From: Mycoemilia scoparia
Taxonomy: Eukaryota; Kickxellomycota; Kickxellomycetes; Kickxellales; Kickxellaceae
Direction of reading: 5' to 3'
Assembly: GCA_027575805.1 (NCBI GenBank)
Contig: JANBPU010000004.1
Coordinates: forward strand, 1 to 64,000
Length of the DNA: 64,000 nucleotides
In this document: positions 47,579 through 58,147 of the stretch, piece by piece
Layout: each line of letters opens with the position of its first letter
Position numbering within the stretch: the first letter of the stretch is position 1
The notes under the pieces: generated by a model
What the model was told of the DNA's origin: nothing
The model's database searches: none
What the model saw: only the letters and a program-made list of their open reading frames with translations
Position numbers and translations under genes: made by a program

Positions 47579-50182
47579 TTAATGCATTTCGTATTCTTCG
47601 TGTCCATGTCTGCCAGGACTATAGCCAGGAGTTTGAGGAGATATTGGATCTGGTGGCGGCACCCACTTATCAGCATCAACTGCTGTTGTCCAGTCAATAC
47701 CAGAAAGTGGCCCCTTTCTATCTAGCGACCAGAAACTCTCGCAATTCTTTGACACACCAAAGTTGAAGGACGGGATATACCTTTCTGGCTGTTTCATATT
47801 TCCTGCTTCCATCTGACTATCTGTGCCATGGCCATGGTTGTGATGTTGGCAGTTGCGACCGTGTCTATGACCCCCTTTATGGCCAAGGAATGGTCGCAGA
47901 CATGGTAGAGCAACAGCGAAGGGACTAAGTTTTCGGCCAACCTTGCTGAGTGTGCTGCTGTTTCCATTCTGGGCGATGTTGCCGCTTTCGACCTCTTCTG
48001 GAGACTGATCATCACCCCCTGATCCACCCATGCCTGGGATGGTATCAAGAATACGTTTGGCAGTGCTAGCTCCAGAACTCCCACTTCCATTTCTCTTTGA
48101 ATTGCGTGGTGAAAGCTTCTCGTTTGTAGTAACACCAGATGCGATCTGGAATAGCTGGATGCCAAGAAGCGCTAAGGACCAAGAAAGGTTGATCGCTGTC
48201 CAGATGGCTAGATAGAACGTCCATCCATCACTTTGGAACATTCCACAGACAGTGTCTCCAAGATAACACGGTTGGCCTGGAATTGGATCATAATACACAT
48301 AGACTATATCCATATATGCAACAGTCAAGAATAGATACATGCCTATTCCGAAGGTCATGAATATGAGATACAAGATGAACGAACGGTGGTTATGAAGTCC
48401 CACGCAATTGAATACCCATGGGCAATGGTGATCAAACCGTGAAACACAGCGATCACATTGTCTGCAGTGTTTAGAGCGTAATGGACGAACATCGAGACAG
48501 GTACGACAAAAGTGGTTGAGATCAAATTTGCCTTTTTCAATGAGCCTCCGCAACCCTGGAATACCATTAGAAGGCACTTCGTTGTATGGTAGGTATCCCG
48601 GATCTGTATACATTGACTTGTAGAAGAACCACATCGCCGCAGCAAATGATCCCCCAAATATCAAGTTTGCAAGCCAGTATGTGGGCTTTGGCTCCTCATT
48701 AAAAGACCCAGCTAACGTAACAGGAACCACACGGACGTTCCAGGTCAAAAGCACGTAGAATGCAGTTGCTTGGAATATAGCTGTATAATAGGGGCTTTTT
48801 TGAATCCTTTGTGGAGTTTGGGGCCATCTGAGCAGCCACTTGATCGAGTAGTGCATACCAACAAGAAAGGCAGCAAAGAACGGGAGTCCGAAAAACCATG
48901 GATAAATAGACAAAAAGTAAATTGCCAATCCAACTCCAGCGAATGGAGCCAAGAATACGCCAATCTTTGATCGAATTGTATGTCCAAAAATCTTGGCATC
49001 TGCAAGGACTTTGTTGTGTGCATCGACCCTCTCTATTATCCCTTCAACAAGAGCACCACGGTTGTGTCGTCTCGCAATTTCTAAGGGCGTCTCATTAAGA
49101 ATTCCTTCGGCTGCCGAGTCATTTGATTCGCCCGGAGCAGCCATCATGGCGGGCTTGAGATTCATATCGCCACCATATTTCACGAGACCTTCAATGATGT
49201 CTCTGGTAGCATTGGTCACGCTGAAGTGTAAGGCAGTCTGGTTCTGCTTAGTAAGATGGTTTGGGTTAGCGCCAAGACGGAGAAGTGTTGATACTATTGG
49301 AGCGCAATTCATGGAAACTGCCCATATTAGAGGTGTCAGTCCCGAATTATCAGGAACATCGACCGTATTTCCAAACGCATGTAGTTGGGTAACTACCAGA
49401 TACAAAAGTATAGTCGGTGACTTTATTTGAACGGCAGCGTGTAAAAGACTATATCCACTGGAATCCCTGACAGTTGGGTCTGCACCATGAGCAAGAAGGT
49501 AGTCCATTGTTTCCAGGTGGCCTTGATTACAAGCCCAGAATATCGGAGATGCGTGGGCACGGATATCAAGCTGGTTTGGGTTGACATGGGCTTCGGTTAT
49601 TAGATAAACTATTACATCCATAGACCCATTGAATGCAGCCCAATGGAGAGCCGTTGCCGTCTCATCATAGACATAAGGGTCCATCCCAGCCGTCTCGATC
49701 CAGTATCGCACGCCATCCACATCGTTTCTTTGGGCAGCTATCATCAACCTATGTATGTCTGTTAACCCCGACTGTTGCTCTTTATCCTGCAGCTCTGTCT
49801 GTGGATGCGTATCCTCACCCAGATCTCCACTATTACCTCCGCCACTCTCCATGGTTGAAAACTCGACCTGGGGAGCTGTCTTTGCTATCTCAGTTGTGGC
49901 CTCTGCTCTTGTGCTTTTACGAGGCGGGACCTTGGCTTCGACCAGAGTTGATGTATCTATATTTTCGGTATCCTCATTGGATGGTTGAATTTCTTGTTTC
50001 TGACTGTCGCTTTTGCCAAGCAATTTGGAATTTACGCTTGGTTCATCATCGAAATCAGCACCCAAGTCAAAAACATCGTCGTTGGATTCTACAGACCTGG
50101 CGGACGAGTCTTTGCTGTTATGAACGCCCTCTGTCTCTTTCGTGTTTGGGTCTAATAGTGGTTTGTTGTCTTGACTGGACAT
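47579..50182 (-). CDS. AKR1: Ankyrin-repeat DHHC protein S-acyltransferase (Akr1/HIP14 type)
   Basis: Attaches palmitate to cysteines of membrane-associated proteins; Akr1 acts at the Golgi and affects endocytosis and vacuole inheritance in yeast. A single exon of 867 aa. Order: acidic Ser-rich N-terminus (1-145); about six ankyrin repeats (about 147-370; blocks ALHWAAFNGS, FWACNQGHLETMDYLLAHGA, PLIWAVSMNCAPIVSTLLRLG); two hydrophobic segments (about 410-460); two more; then the Cys-rich DHHC domain with HFCRTC, SKHCRQCDRCVSRFDHHCPW (DHHC near residue 583) and NCVGLHNHRSF; two further membrane segments; and a His/Gly/Ser-rich cytosolic tail. Yeast Akr1 has DHYC, whereas this protein has the standard DHHC. 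The membrane arrangement matches the six-span Akr1 topology. Confidence 0.95.
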   Translation of the reverse strand: MSSQDNKPLLDPNTKETEGVHNSKDSSARSVESNDDVFDLGADFDDEPSVNSKLLGKSDSQKQEIQPSNEDTENIDTSTLVEAKVPPRKSTRAEATTEIAKTAPQVEFSTMESGGGNSGDLGEDTHPQTELQDKEQQSGLTDIHRLMIAAQRNDVDGVRYWIETAGMDPYVYDETATALHWAAFNGSMDVIVYLITEAHVNPNQLDIRAHASPIFWACNQGHLETMDYLLAHGADPTVRDSSGYSLLHAAVQIKSPTILLYLVVTQLHAFGNTVDVPDNSGLTPLIWAVSMNCAPIVSTLLRLGANPNHLTKQNQTALHFSVTNATRDIIEGLVKYGGDMNLKPAMMAAPGESNDSAAEGILNETPLEIARRHNRGALVEGIIERVDAHNKVLADAKIFGHTIRSKIGVFLAPFAGVGLAIYFLSIYPWFFGLPFFAAFLVGMHYSIKWLLRWPQTPQRIQKSPYYTAIFQATAFYVLLTWNVRVVPVTLAGSFNEEPKPTYWLANLIFGGSFAAAMWFFYKSMYTDPGYLPYNEVPSNGIPGLRRLIEKGKFDLNHFCRTCLDVRPLRSKHCRQCDRCVSRFDHHCPWVFNCVGLHNHRSFILYLIFMTFGIGMYLFLTVAYMDIVYVYYDPIPGQPCYLGDTVCGMFQSDGWTFYLAIWTAINLSWSLALLGIQLFQIASGVTTNEKLSPRNSKRNGSGSSGASTAKRILDTIPGMGGSGGDDQSPEEVESGNIAQNGNSSTLSKVGRKLSPFAVALPCLRPFLGHKGGHRHGRNCQHHNHGHGTDSQMEAGNMKQPERYIPSFNFGVSKNCESFWSLDRKGPLSGIDWTTAVDADKWVPPPDPISPQTPGYSPGRHGHEEYEMH

Positions 50183-52652
50183 GACGAGTTGAAATGTACA
50201 TTAAGCTAGCCTATTTCAAAAGGAAGTTGGCTATGCGTGTGTTTTATATACTATTCCGGCAAAGCTTATTATACGTGTATACCCGAATGCAATAGAAAAC
50301 AGAATAAAAAGACAAATGCAACAAAAGCTAAAGCAGAAAATCTTAAGTAAAGGTCACTTGTCATTGCTAAAAGGATATTGGTGGATCCACACTCTCAGCA
50401 GTATTAGTGCGAACATGCCCCCACACGCATATATACGCGCACGCAGCCACAAAGTGTGCAATGCTATTATCACCTTTTTTAAAGTAGAAAGGTGATCTTG
50501 CGAGAAAGGAATTCCACGGTCAATCAAAGAAGAGCGATAGCTTTTCCGTAAACAAACCCATGAAGCCAGATTGTCAGAAATACATCAAACCAATATTTCT
50601 TATCAGTGTTGCTTTGTTGTTTTAAAGTAAAGGATTGAAACGCTGGCTTGTGGTTGTTGTTATTCTAAAATATACTTTCTTGGATTACAAATACCACAGA
50701 AAGCCCCAATAGGGCATATACCATATCAAGGACAGTAGGATCAGTTTCAAAAGTCTATTTTGCAACCAGACAGCCAATTGATAAAATTTTGCTTCAAACA
50801 GAGATTGAGCCTATATGGTAAGTTGGAGTTCATTGAAAATGGAGGATGTTTATTTATGACCGACTATTCGGTATCAATAACCTACATCACATCCTTTTTA
50901 ATATGTGTGTATTCATAAAAACACCCGAACCTTCCTTAGATACCAGCCTGTGACTTGAAATAGTTTGATTTCGTCAAACAAAGCACAAAAATTGTTTTCT
51001 ACGTCTATTTGATTCATACTTTTTGTTGAACAATACCAGATTGTTGTTTATTTGTTTTTGAAGTCCTATCATTATTTTGGGCTGACTTTTTAATAAAGCG
51101 CCGTGTTACTTCCTTTTCTAATTGACCGAGTCAAATGAAATTTAGAGAATTAAAAATGGCATTGATATAATACCATTCAAATCATATACTGACCAAGATA
51201 TGGAAAGATTCCACCACAGTGGTCAGGCAAAAATAGGTCCTCATATTTCGGCCCAATCACCAGCTGATCCTTGTACAACTACTCCTGGGGACCGACCCAT
51301 TTTGCCCAAAGCCTTGTGAAATCTAACCATATAGGCAGGCTATATAAAATGAGATGAAAGAAAGAAATATATCTATTTTTTGTAAAAGTATCTGGAATTC
51401 AAACCAAACGACAAACGCGCATTCTAAAATAAGTGTCATCTTGGAAGGTATAAATGGACAGTATGGTTCATAAAATTCTCAGATGCTACTGCTTCTATTT
51501 CTCTCCATATTGGTATTATTCGGGGATATCAATGCCTTTGGATTTTAAAAGCTTTTAGGCTGGTTGAAATCTGAATATTTGCAAAATACAGTTTCACATT
51601 TTTGTAAATAAACACTCTCGACTCCCCTATATTTCTCAAGTAGCTTGGTTTCTTCACTTGAAACTTTGAGTTGTTGACGCTTTATTGCCTTAGAATTGTA
51701 AACATGTCATCAAGGCTGAGCGACTCCAGTGGTATGTGTCCGAGTACTTGCAGACTGGAGAATAAATTGAAGAGATAATAGAAATACAATTTAAACCAAA
51801 TAGATTACTGTTAATTCCAAGAAAGGGCTGCTCAGTTAAATGGATTCATGAGTGGTTATAAATGCGCGACTTTTATTATCAAAACTATTTGTTATTAACC
51901 ATCTAGTTGTAGTCTTTATATATAGTACAATTCCACTTGCTATTTTTATATGGTTAGTATCGCTATAAATGTGTACCATATATGAGATGACCAGGCATTG
52001 GTCCACTTTCAAGATGAAAATGTTCATACATAGGTACTGCGGGATGCGTGTATGTGTTTTGCTTAAGCATCGAGAGCGTCGATTTCACTGGCCAGCCTTT
52101 TTCGATACCAACATTTGGTTACCCACATTTGCAAAATAGGCACCAAAATAATATTCAATTTTCTTTTTTAGGAAACAGTGGCGTTTAAAAAGTTAAATCC
52201 ATCAATCACCTCAAGGATATTTGTTTTGAAAAACAAGTGCGCTTATTGTTTCTACTGTTAATTTATTCGCCTCAGACGTCACTTGATAGTGTGCATCTAC
52301 ATGGAACTGCCAAGCCAGTAGTGGATATTGGTAGCTCATCAATGGTAAAAACACATCTTTCCCTCCCCATCTCAACTTTAAAAGGATGTGAGTGTGGGTG
52401 TATGTGCTGAAAGCCCATGGGAGCAGAGGAGAGGAGGCAAGGTGGTAATTGAGAGACAAAATGATTATAAATAACATGATTATGAATATATAATAAACGA
52501 CATATCCGGTCTCCACGGAGTGCTTTTCGATAATACAATTTGACTATACCTTTCCTTGCTATCCGACAACCGCTTTTCCATATTATACTTGCCCTTTAAT
52601 TTATCCTTCCTTCCTTCCTTCCTTCCCTATTCTCTGCATAAAATTTAGAGCA
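50183..52652. other. 2.5 kb spacer, no firm gene
   Basis: Between the Akr1-like gene and the small secreted protein gene. It holds copy b of the second dispersed repeat (51225-51322), a possible tiny spliced frame (51704-51898, reported under findings) and a CCTT tetranucleotide tract at 52607-52626 in the leader of the next gene. Larger frames here lack protein-like composition. Confidence 0.4.
51225..51322 (+). repeat. Second dispersed repeat, copy b
   Basis: Aligns with 18245-18343 on the same strand; the identical block TTTGCCCAAAGCCTTGTGAA lies at its right end. About three quarters of the positions appear to match by eye. No termini or coding capacity recognised. Confidence 0.6.
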
Positions 52653-52967
52653 ATGAAAACCTCTTCCATCTTTGTAGTATTTGCTTTGGTCGGCTGTGCC
52701 GCCATTGCCTCACCTTCTCCTCAAATGCTTATACAACCACCCAAGAGCCCACTTGACCTGCAGCACTTGGCTGTTGCCGACCAGGCTATCATGATGGCCG
52801 ACCAAGCAAAGGTAATCCAGAAACACCAGCAGGAAGATGCTGCCAATCTCGAGAAGGCCAAACAACAACAAGCCGCCATGGTCGCTACCCAAAATAGGAT
52901 GATCCAGAATGCCGGTGCTCCTCAACAACAACAACAACAACAACAACAGGTACAACTCCGTCATTAA
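52653..52967 (+). CDS. Small secreted Gln-rich protein
   Basis: 104 aa in a single exon. The N-terminus MKTSSIFVVFALVGCAAIAS is a clear secretory signal peptide (Lys, hydrophobic core, small residues), with likely cleavage after the Ala-Ile-Ala-Ser region. The mature chain is helical in composition, with repeated Ala/Asp/Gln/Lys residues (VADQAIMMADQAKVIQKHQQ), and ends in a run of nine Gln then VQLRH. It contains no Cys after the signal peptide, unlike typical apoplastic effectors. A TC-rich leader with CCTT repeats precedes the ATG. I do not recognise a family. The coherence of signal peptide, amphipathic body and position argues that it is a real gene rather than a chance frame. Confidence 0.6.
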   Translation: MKTSSIFVVFALVGCAAIASPSPQMLIQPPKSPLDLQHLAVADQAIMMADQAKVIQKHQQEDAANLEKAKQQQAAMVATQNRMIQNAGAPQQQQQQQQQVQLRH

Positions 52968-53655
52968 ACACGCCGAATAGCTTTTAGAGGAATTGATATA
53001 AATTCACCTTTTTTGGCACAGAATACTTTAAGATTATTCTAATACAATAACTTGATTGTCAATGCTACTATCTACATTACATTTTTTATTAATAGCAGCG
53101 GGCTTGGTGTGAACACATTATTGATTCAATAGTAATTATATTTGAACAGATGAATTCGAAATTGTGTTTGATAGCTTCTAGGAAATGTATCAAAATGGGT
53201 TTCTACAACGGACAATAAAATTCAAACAAGTTGTACCAATTCCAATAGCTTATTTAACATTGTGTAATAATATGTATTATAAGTAAACTGCACACCAGAA
53301 AGCATATAGAACCTCAGATTTTTCAAGTTAGAGACATGTTAGTAGTACTCTAGCATATTGAACTGCAAGGAAGTACTGTGTCATGCTCTTAATTATCATA
53401 CTGAGCGAGATTTTCAAGTTTCACTGGTCCGAACTTGTTACAAATTTCCGGGAACCATAATTATCCAAACCCAACAACTTTTTGATTACCACCCAGTAAA
53501 AAATGTGGACTTTAATGCCATAATAACCATACATTCTTTGTAGATTTTTAGAAAAACCATCACAAATAATAATAATAATAATAATACTAATAACATCCTT
53601 ATAACAACCTTTTTATACTCTTTCTAAATATATACATACATATACACAATAGCTA
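52968..53655. other. Spacer upstream of the TM9 gene
   Basis: AT-rich with an AAT tract at 53567-53587 and TA-rich leader. An open frame at 53358-53543 has no protein-like features. No gene seen. Confidence 0.4.
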
Positions 53656-55545
53656 ATGAAGCTTCAATCGGTTGGCAAATTACTTGGCCTGATTGGAGCC
53701 CTGAGCTTTGCAGCTCCATCAGAGGCATTTTATTTGCCTGGCCTTGCTCCACATAATTACAAAACCGGAGACACAATCGCACTCAATGTCAATTCGCTAA
53801 CACCTTCAATGAATGCTCAGCAGAAGCTGGAGTCAGTCATGTCCTATGATTTCTATGATTCGAGGTTCCATTTCTGTGTACCTGAAGGAGGTCCACAGAG
53901 TGTTCACGAGTCTCTTGGCAGTATACTTTTTGGCAACAGGATATTTTCATCTCGGTTTGACATAGCCATGAAGCGGGATGATACATGCCGTTTGTTATGC
54001 AGCAACACTATACCGAAAGAAGATGCTTCATTTGTGGCCGACCGCATCTCGGAGGGATACAACTATAACTGGCTGTTTGATGGACTTCCTGCAGCTCAGC
54101 TGAGGAGAGATAGTCGGACAGATGAGGACTTTTATTCTATGGGGTTTGGTCTGGGATCAGTTATTAGCCATGGAGAGCAGAAAGCCATTCACAATCACTA
54201 TGACTTTGAAATCCAGTATCATACAGTCGATGAGAGGCGTTATCGTGTTGTTGGCGTTTTGGTCACCCCCAGTAGCAGGAAAACGGTGCTTGGCGCAGAC
54301 TCTAAGGTCGATTGTGGGTCCAACGAGCCTATGATCATTAGCGAGCAGGGAGATAACAATGTCGTTTACACATATTCCGTCAAGTGGTCGCCATCAGACA
54401 AATCGTGGGCTACCCGGTGGGACAACTATCTCCACGTCCTTGACCCAAAGATCCACTGGTTCAGTCTAATTAACTCGATTGTTATTGTCATATTCTTGAC
54501 TGGTATGGTTGCTCTTATCCTTATGCGCACTCTTCGCAAAGACATTTCTCGCTACAACAGTGAGGATGTAGAAGATTTGCAAGAAGATCTGGGATGGAAG
54601 CTAGTCCATGGTGATGTATTCCGGGAGCCTTCTCGTAAGCAGCTGTTGTCTGTATTGGTCGGCAGTGGCTACCAGCTGTTCTTTATGGCGCTTTCTACAA
54701 TGATTTTTGCATTGCTCGGTTTCCTTTCTCCATCAAATCGTGGATCCTTGGCCACTGCCATGCTTGTTCTACAGATGCTATTTGGTTTTGCTGGAGGCTA
54801 CAAGTCCTCTCATACTTATCACACGCTGAAGGGCAAGAATATGAAGTACAATGTGATCATAACTTGCCTCTTCGTGCCAGGAGTTGTCATATCTGTGCTG
54901 ATATTCCTCAACATGTTCCTAATCGCCAATGGCTCTTCATCCGCAGTCCCTGTTGGTGCATTCTTTGGTGTCATTGCCCTTTGGTTCATTATTTCTATCC
55001 CACTCACACTCCTTGGGGCCTACTTTGGTTATCGCAAAAAGCCTATTGAGCACCCCACTCGCACAAACCAGATCCCCAGGCAGATTCCAAACAAACCATG
55101 GTACCTTCATCCTCTTCCTTCTGCATTGATGGGGGGAATCCTGGCATTCGGTTCCATATTTATTGAGTTGTACTTTATCATGACTAGTATATGGTTCCAC
55201 AAGCTGTACTATGTCTTTGGTTTCTTGTTCTTGGTATTCATCATCTTGGTTATCACTTGCGCCGAAGTATCGATTCTGATGACATATTTCCATCTCTCGG
55301 TCGAGGATTACAACTGGTGGTGGCATTCCTTCTTTACCAGCGGCGCATCTGCTTTCTACGTACTACTCTATAGCATCTTTTTCTACTTTACACGTCTTCA
55401 TCTTGTCAACTTTACCAGTGCTGTGCTCTACTTTGGTTGGAGCTTTGTCATTTCGTTCCTATTCTTTGTCTTGACCGGTACCATTGGTTTCACTGCTAGT
55501 TATTGGTTTGTCCGCAAGATCTACAAGTCTATCAAGATCGATTAG
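53656..55545 (+). CDS. TM9 superfamily (nonaspanin) protein, TM9SF2/4 or Emp70 type
   Basis: Endosome/Golgi membrane protein with nine spans, implicated in sorting of membrane cargo, adhesion and metal homeostasis. A single exon of 629 aa, within the family's 600-670. A signal peptide (about 1-24) is followed by the family start AFYLPGLAPHNYKTGD and a lumenal domain with the block ENVGSIL-like GSILFGNRIFSS. The first span is at about 275-297, then a cytosolic loop DVEDLQEDLGWKLVHGDVFR (a hallmark of the family), then eight closely spaced spans. The C-terminus is KIYKSIKID, carrying the KxD Golgi-retention signal conserved in TM9 proteins. Codon use is moderately C-rich. Confidence 0.96.
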   Translation: MKLQSVGKLLGLIGALSFAAPSEAFYLPGLAPHNYKTGDTIALNVNSLTPSMNAQQKLESVMSYDFYDSRFHFCVPEGGPQSVHESLGSILFGNRIFSSRFDIAMKRDDTCRLLCSNTIPKEDASFVADRISEGYNYNWLFDGLPAAQLRRDSRTDEDFYSMGFGLGSVISHGEQKAIHNHYDFEIQYHTVDERRYRVVGVLVTPSSRKTVLGADSKVDCGSNEPMIISEQGDNNVVYTYSVKWSPSDKSWATRWDNYLHVLDPKIHWFSLINSIVIVIFLTGMVALILMRTLRKDISRYNSEDVEDLQEDLGWKLVHGDVFREPSRKQLLSVLVGSGYQLFFMALSTMIFALLGFLSPSNRGSLATAMLVLQMLFGFAGGYKSSHTYHTLKGKNMKYNVIITCLFVPGVVISVLIFLNMFLIANGSSSAVPVGAFFGVIALWFIISIPLTLLGAYFGYRKKPIEHPTRTNQIPRQIPNKPWYLHPLPSALMGGILAFGSIFIELYFIMTSIWFHKLYYVFGFLFLVFIILVITCAEVSILMTYFHLSVEDYNWWWHSFFTSGASAFYVLLYSIFFYFTRLHLVNFTSAVLYFGWSFVISFLFFVLTGTIGFTASYWFVRKIYKSIKID

Positions 55546-55929
55546 ACCGATTTGGATCTTGTCAGCGATTTTAATTTGGTAGTATCACCACTACTGCTAT
55601 TATTATAACTATTTTCAAGCTATTTAAAAATACATACACACATTGGTAATAATTTTTGAAGGGTGCCTTTTAGTGGCAATCCCAGCCAAATGAGTGACTA
55701 ACCCCTTCAAAAATAACTACTACCCATATGGAATCAAATCGAATATTATTTATTTTTATCTGTGCTTGATTGGATTCGGAGAATTAATTGTACTTTTACA
55801 TTACAAAAAGGCATAGTGTAATGGCCTGAAAGTTTAAATTATAAATGGGTAGAAAAGGTAGGTAGAGGGATATTAGTGCGTGGTAAACTTGATACAAGTC
55901 TAGATGTGATCAAACAGATCTGTACTTTA
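55546..55929. other. Convergent spacer between the TM9 and LCB3 genes
   Basis: Contains TIR element copy 6 (55637-55731) about 90 bp after the TM9 stop. No gene seen. Confidence 0.45.
55637..55731. mobile_element. TIR element copy 6 (subtype B)
   Basis: The left end CATTGGTAATAATTTTTGAA continuing GGG mirrors the right end CCCCTTCAAAAATAACTACT continuing ACCCATATGG. The interior CAATCCCAGCCAAATGAGTG continuing ACTA is shared with copy 4 (26137-26252). It is the shortest copy, about 95 bp. Confidence 0.72.
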
Positions 55930-57413
55930 TTATGGCGATATCAGTCCAAGCTTTTCATAAATGATTGGAATGATGCCAATTGCAAGATACCCTATGCCGA
56001 AATATGTTGGGATTCTAGACAGATTTTCCGAAGAGAATATCAGGAAGTATGTGCCATATCTGCCTGCCTTCACGGATTCACTGGACATTGACATACATGG
56101 AGATCCGCAGTACTTTTTCTCTTTGGTAAGCATCTTGTTGATTTCGGATGGATCAATGGCTGCTGGATCTTTGCTTGCTGTTGGGCTTGCATTGGGACTG
56201 TTTTCACTTATGTAGCCGGAATCTATAAGTGCGTCGGTATACTTTTTGGTGTATGTTTCGGAAAGAGCCTTTTCGTACGAATGGCTTGAGAAATGCTGGG
56301 ACCTTAACTTGTCGATGATCTTAATCATTAAAGGCTTGGATGCCAACTTCCAGACAACCAGTATCGCAACTCCTGTAATAACCTTTGTGGCTGTAAGTAA
56401 AAAGCCAAGATCGTGATATCCATAAGGTGTTGTAGCAAGCTTTTCTTCATAGTCAAAGCCGAGAGTCTTGAACATCTGCCAATTTCCAATGCAACCACCG
56501 ATGAACACGGATATTGCAGAAGTGTTGTCAACATAACATGGACATTCGTCAACACAGGAGGGGTGGAAGTATATGACGCAGAATTGGATAAGCAAGATAA
56601 TAAGCGGGACCTCAATTCCATTAACAGACATCATCTTGTCTACTGTCGGGTAATAGTTAATAAACAGCCAAGCAATTGCCCCACCCATTACAACTCCGCC
56701 ACCTACATCCAGAATTGTATGCATTCCGCAATATACACGGCCAATAATGATACTTGCTCCAATGAACCAGATAAAGGCAAGCAATCCAAAAGCAAATGTG
56801 CTATTGGTAGCCTCCAATATGCAGCTGGAAACGTATAGCACTGTAGCTATAACATACGCCGTGTGGGTTGAAGGGAATCCGTACTCAATAGAATGGTCGC
56901 TATTAAAACTCAGTCTTTGGACAGGTGGGGATCTTGGTCTTGGAGCAGAAAAGTAGTCTTTCGCTATTCCCGTCAAGTATACAGTCCACATAATAATGTA
57001 AGTGGTTCCACGTGCTGTTACGCCAAGTCCAAACCAATGTAGTAATGGAAGCACCGAAAAGAAAAACATATGATTGCCGATTATCGCTGTAAACTTGAAA
57101 TACAGGTCAAGGTACTCGGATCTGTATGTTTTCTATATAACAGAGAGCGAGATATGAATGGATGTATACATATAGGTTAATAGTGTTGTCAGTGACCATA
57201 CTGAACAAGAGCTTATATCCACAGATAAACGCGTACCTGCAACCTAGTCAGGGACAAGGTTTCCCTATCTACCATATTAGCCAACCACCGCTGGATAGCT
57301 ATTCTTTTCTCAGAATAAACCTCCTCGTAGACCTTGTTTGGCGTTGCTAAACCGGGAGTGTACGCATTTCCAAAGGTAGCGCTCTTGCCGGTTGTTGTTG
57401 TTGTTGAATACAT
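55930..57413 (-). CDS. LCB3: Sphingoid base phosphate phosphatase (Lcb3/SGPP type)
   Basis: ER membrane PAP2-family enzyme that dephosphorylates dihydrosphingosine or phytosphingosine 1-phosphate, feeding bases to ceramide synthesis. Two exons (57413-57237, 57132-55930), phase 0, give 459 aa. The three lipid-phosphatase motifs are present: KDYFSAPRPRSP, YGFPSTHTAY and GRVYCGMHTILDVGGG, with the catalytic His residues in PSTH and GMHT. The region before motif 1 (EYLDLYFKFTAIIGNH) and about eight hydrophobic segments match Lcb3/SGPP. The C-terminal cytosolic part after about residue 300 is Ser/Lys-rich, followed by a last hydrophobic segment. The start was set at MYSTTTT, since the upstream open part is hydrophobic and UTR-like. 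Confidence 0.93.
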
Positions 57414-58147
57414 TGTAATAAAGCAAAAAACAGAATTCGAATTGCAAGCAAAAGAAAACAACAAACAGCAGAAAATGTAGAAAGAACCTCGGGTTTGAGC
57501 TAACCCCGGTTCTTTTGAAAAAGCTTGTTTTTTTGGTACTCCCCAAACATGAATAGCAGGAGATTATTCTTCAACCAAATCAATGCAAACAGGATCTTTG
57601 GTCATGAAGATGATCGCTGCAATAGGTCCAATGAATCTAGTAGCCCAAACAGCATTGGTGTTTTTTGTTCCCTCCCTTTGAGGTCGGAGACCAGAACAGG
57701 TACAATGGCTGGATTTCATTTGGTAAGCATGAATGGCTGCGTAATGTCTGGAGCACCAAAAAGAACACGAAGACCATTTGGGTCCGATATCATCTTTTTT
57801 GAAAGTACGGCATGGAATGTATGTAGAGCAGCATGGGAATGGGAGAATTCATGTTACTTGAGCAGGAGGCACCTCAAAATTAACTGCCACCCATAATCAG
57901 GCCTGATGCACGATTAAAAACGTAAAGTAGTTTTTAATTGCTAGTTTATAAACAGCTATTGATAATTGCATGCGATTCTAATGTTCCTAGCGCAAATATA
58001 CTTTCATTTAATTAATCTGGTAAGAGAAATAACCTTGCGCAGACCAGCCACTAAAGGGAGGCTTTAGTAAATAAAACTCTTTATATCGGAATTGTGCCTG
58101 ACTTCTGGTAATAATCATAATAGTAAATATATTGTTGGTACGAAATA
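57414..58147. other. Spacer between LCB3 and VPS54 with an unresolved coding-like island
   Basis: Divergent promoters of both genes. At 57560-57890 the minus strand has a frame of protein-like composition broken by two TGA codons (GLRVLFGAPDITQPFMLTK, then TGA, then PAIVPVLVSDL and MLFGLLDSLDLLQ). A 123-codon plus-strand frame overlaps it. No family recognised and no firm gene called. Confidence 0.35.

Noticed and set aside
49633..50184. 183-codon plus-strand frame antisense to the Akr1-like gene
   Set aside because: It overlaps the ankyrin region of a well-supported gene, has no motif and has a composition typical of an antisense shadow.
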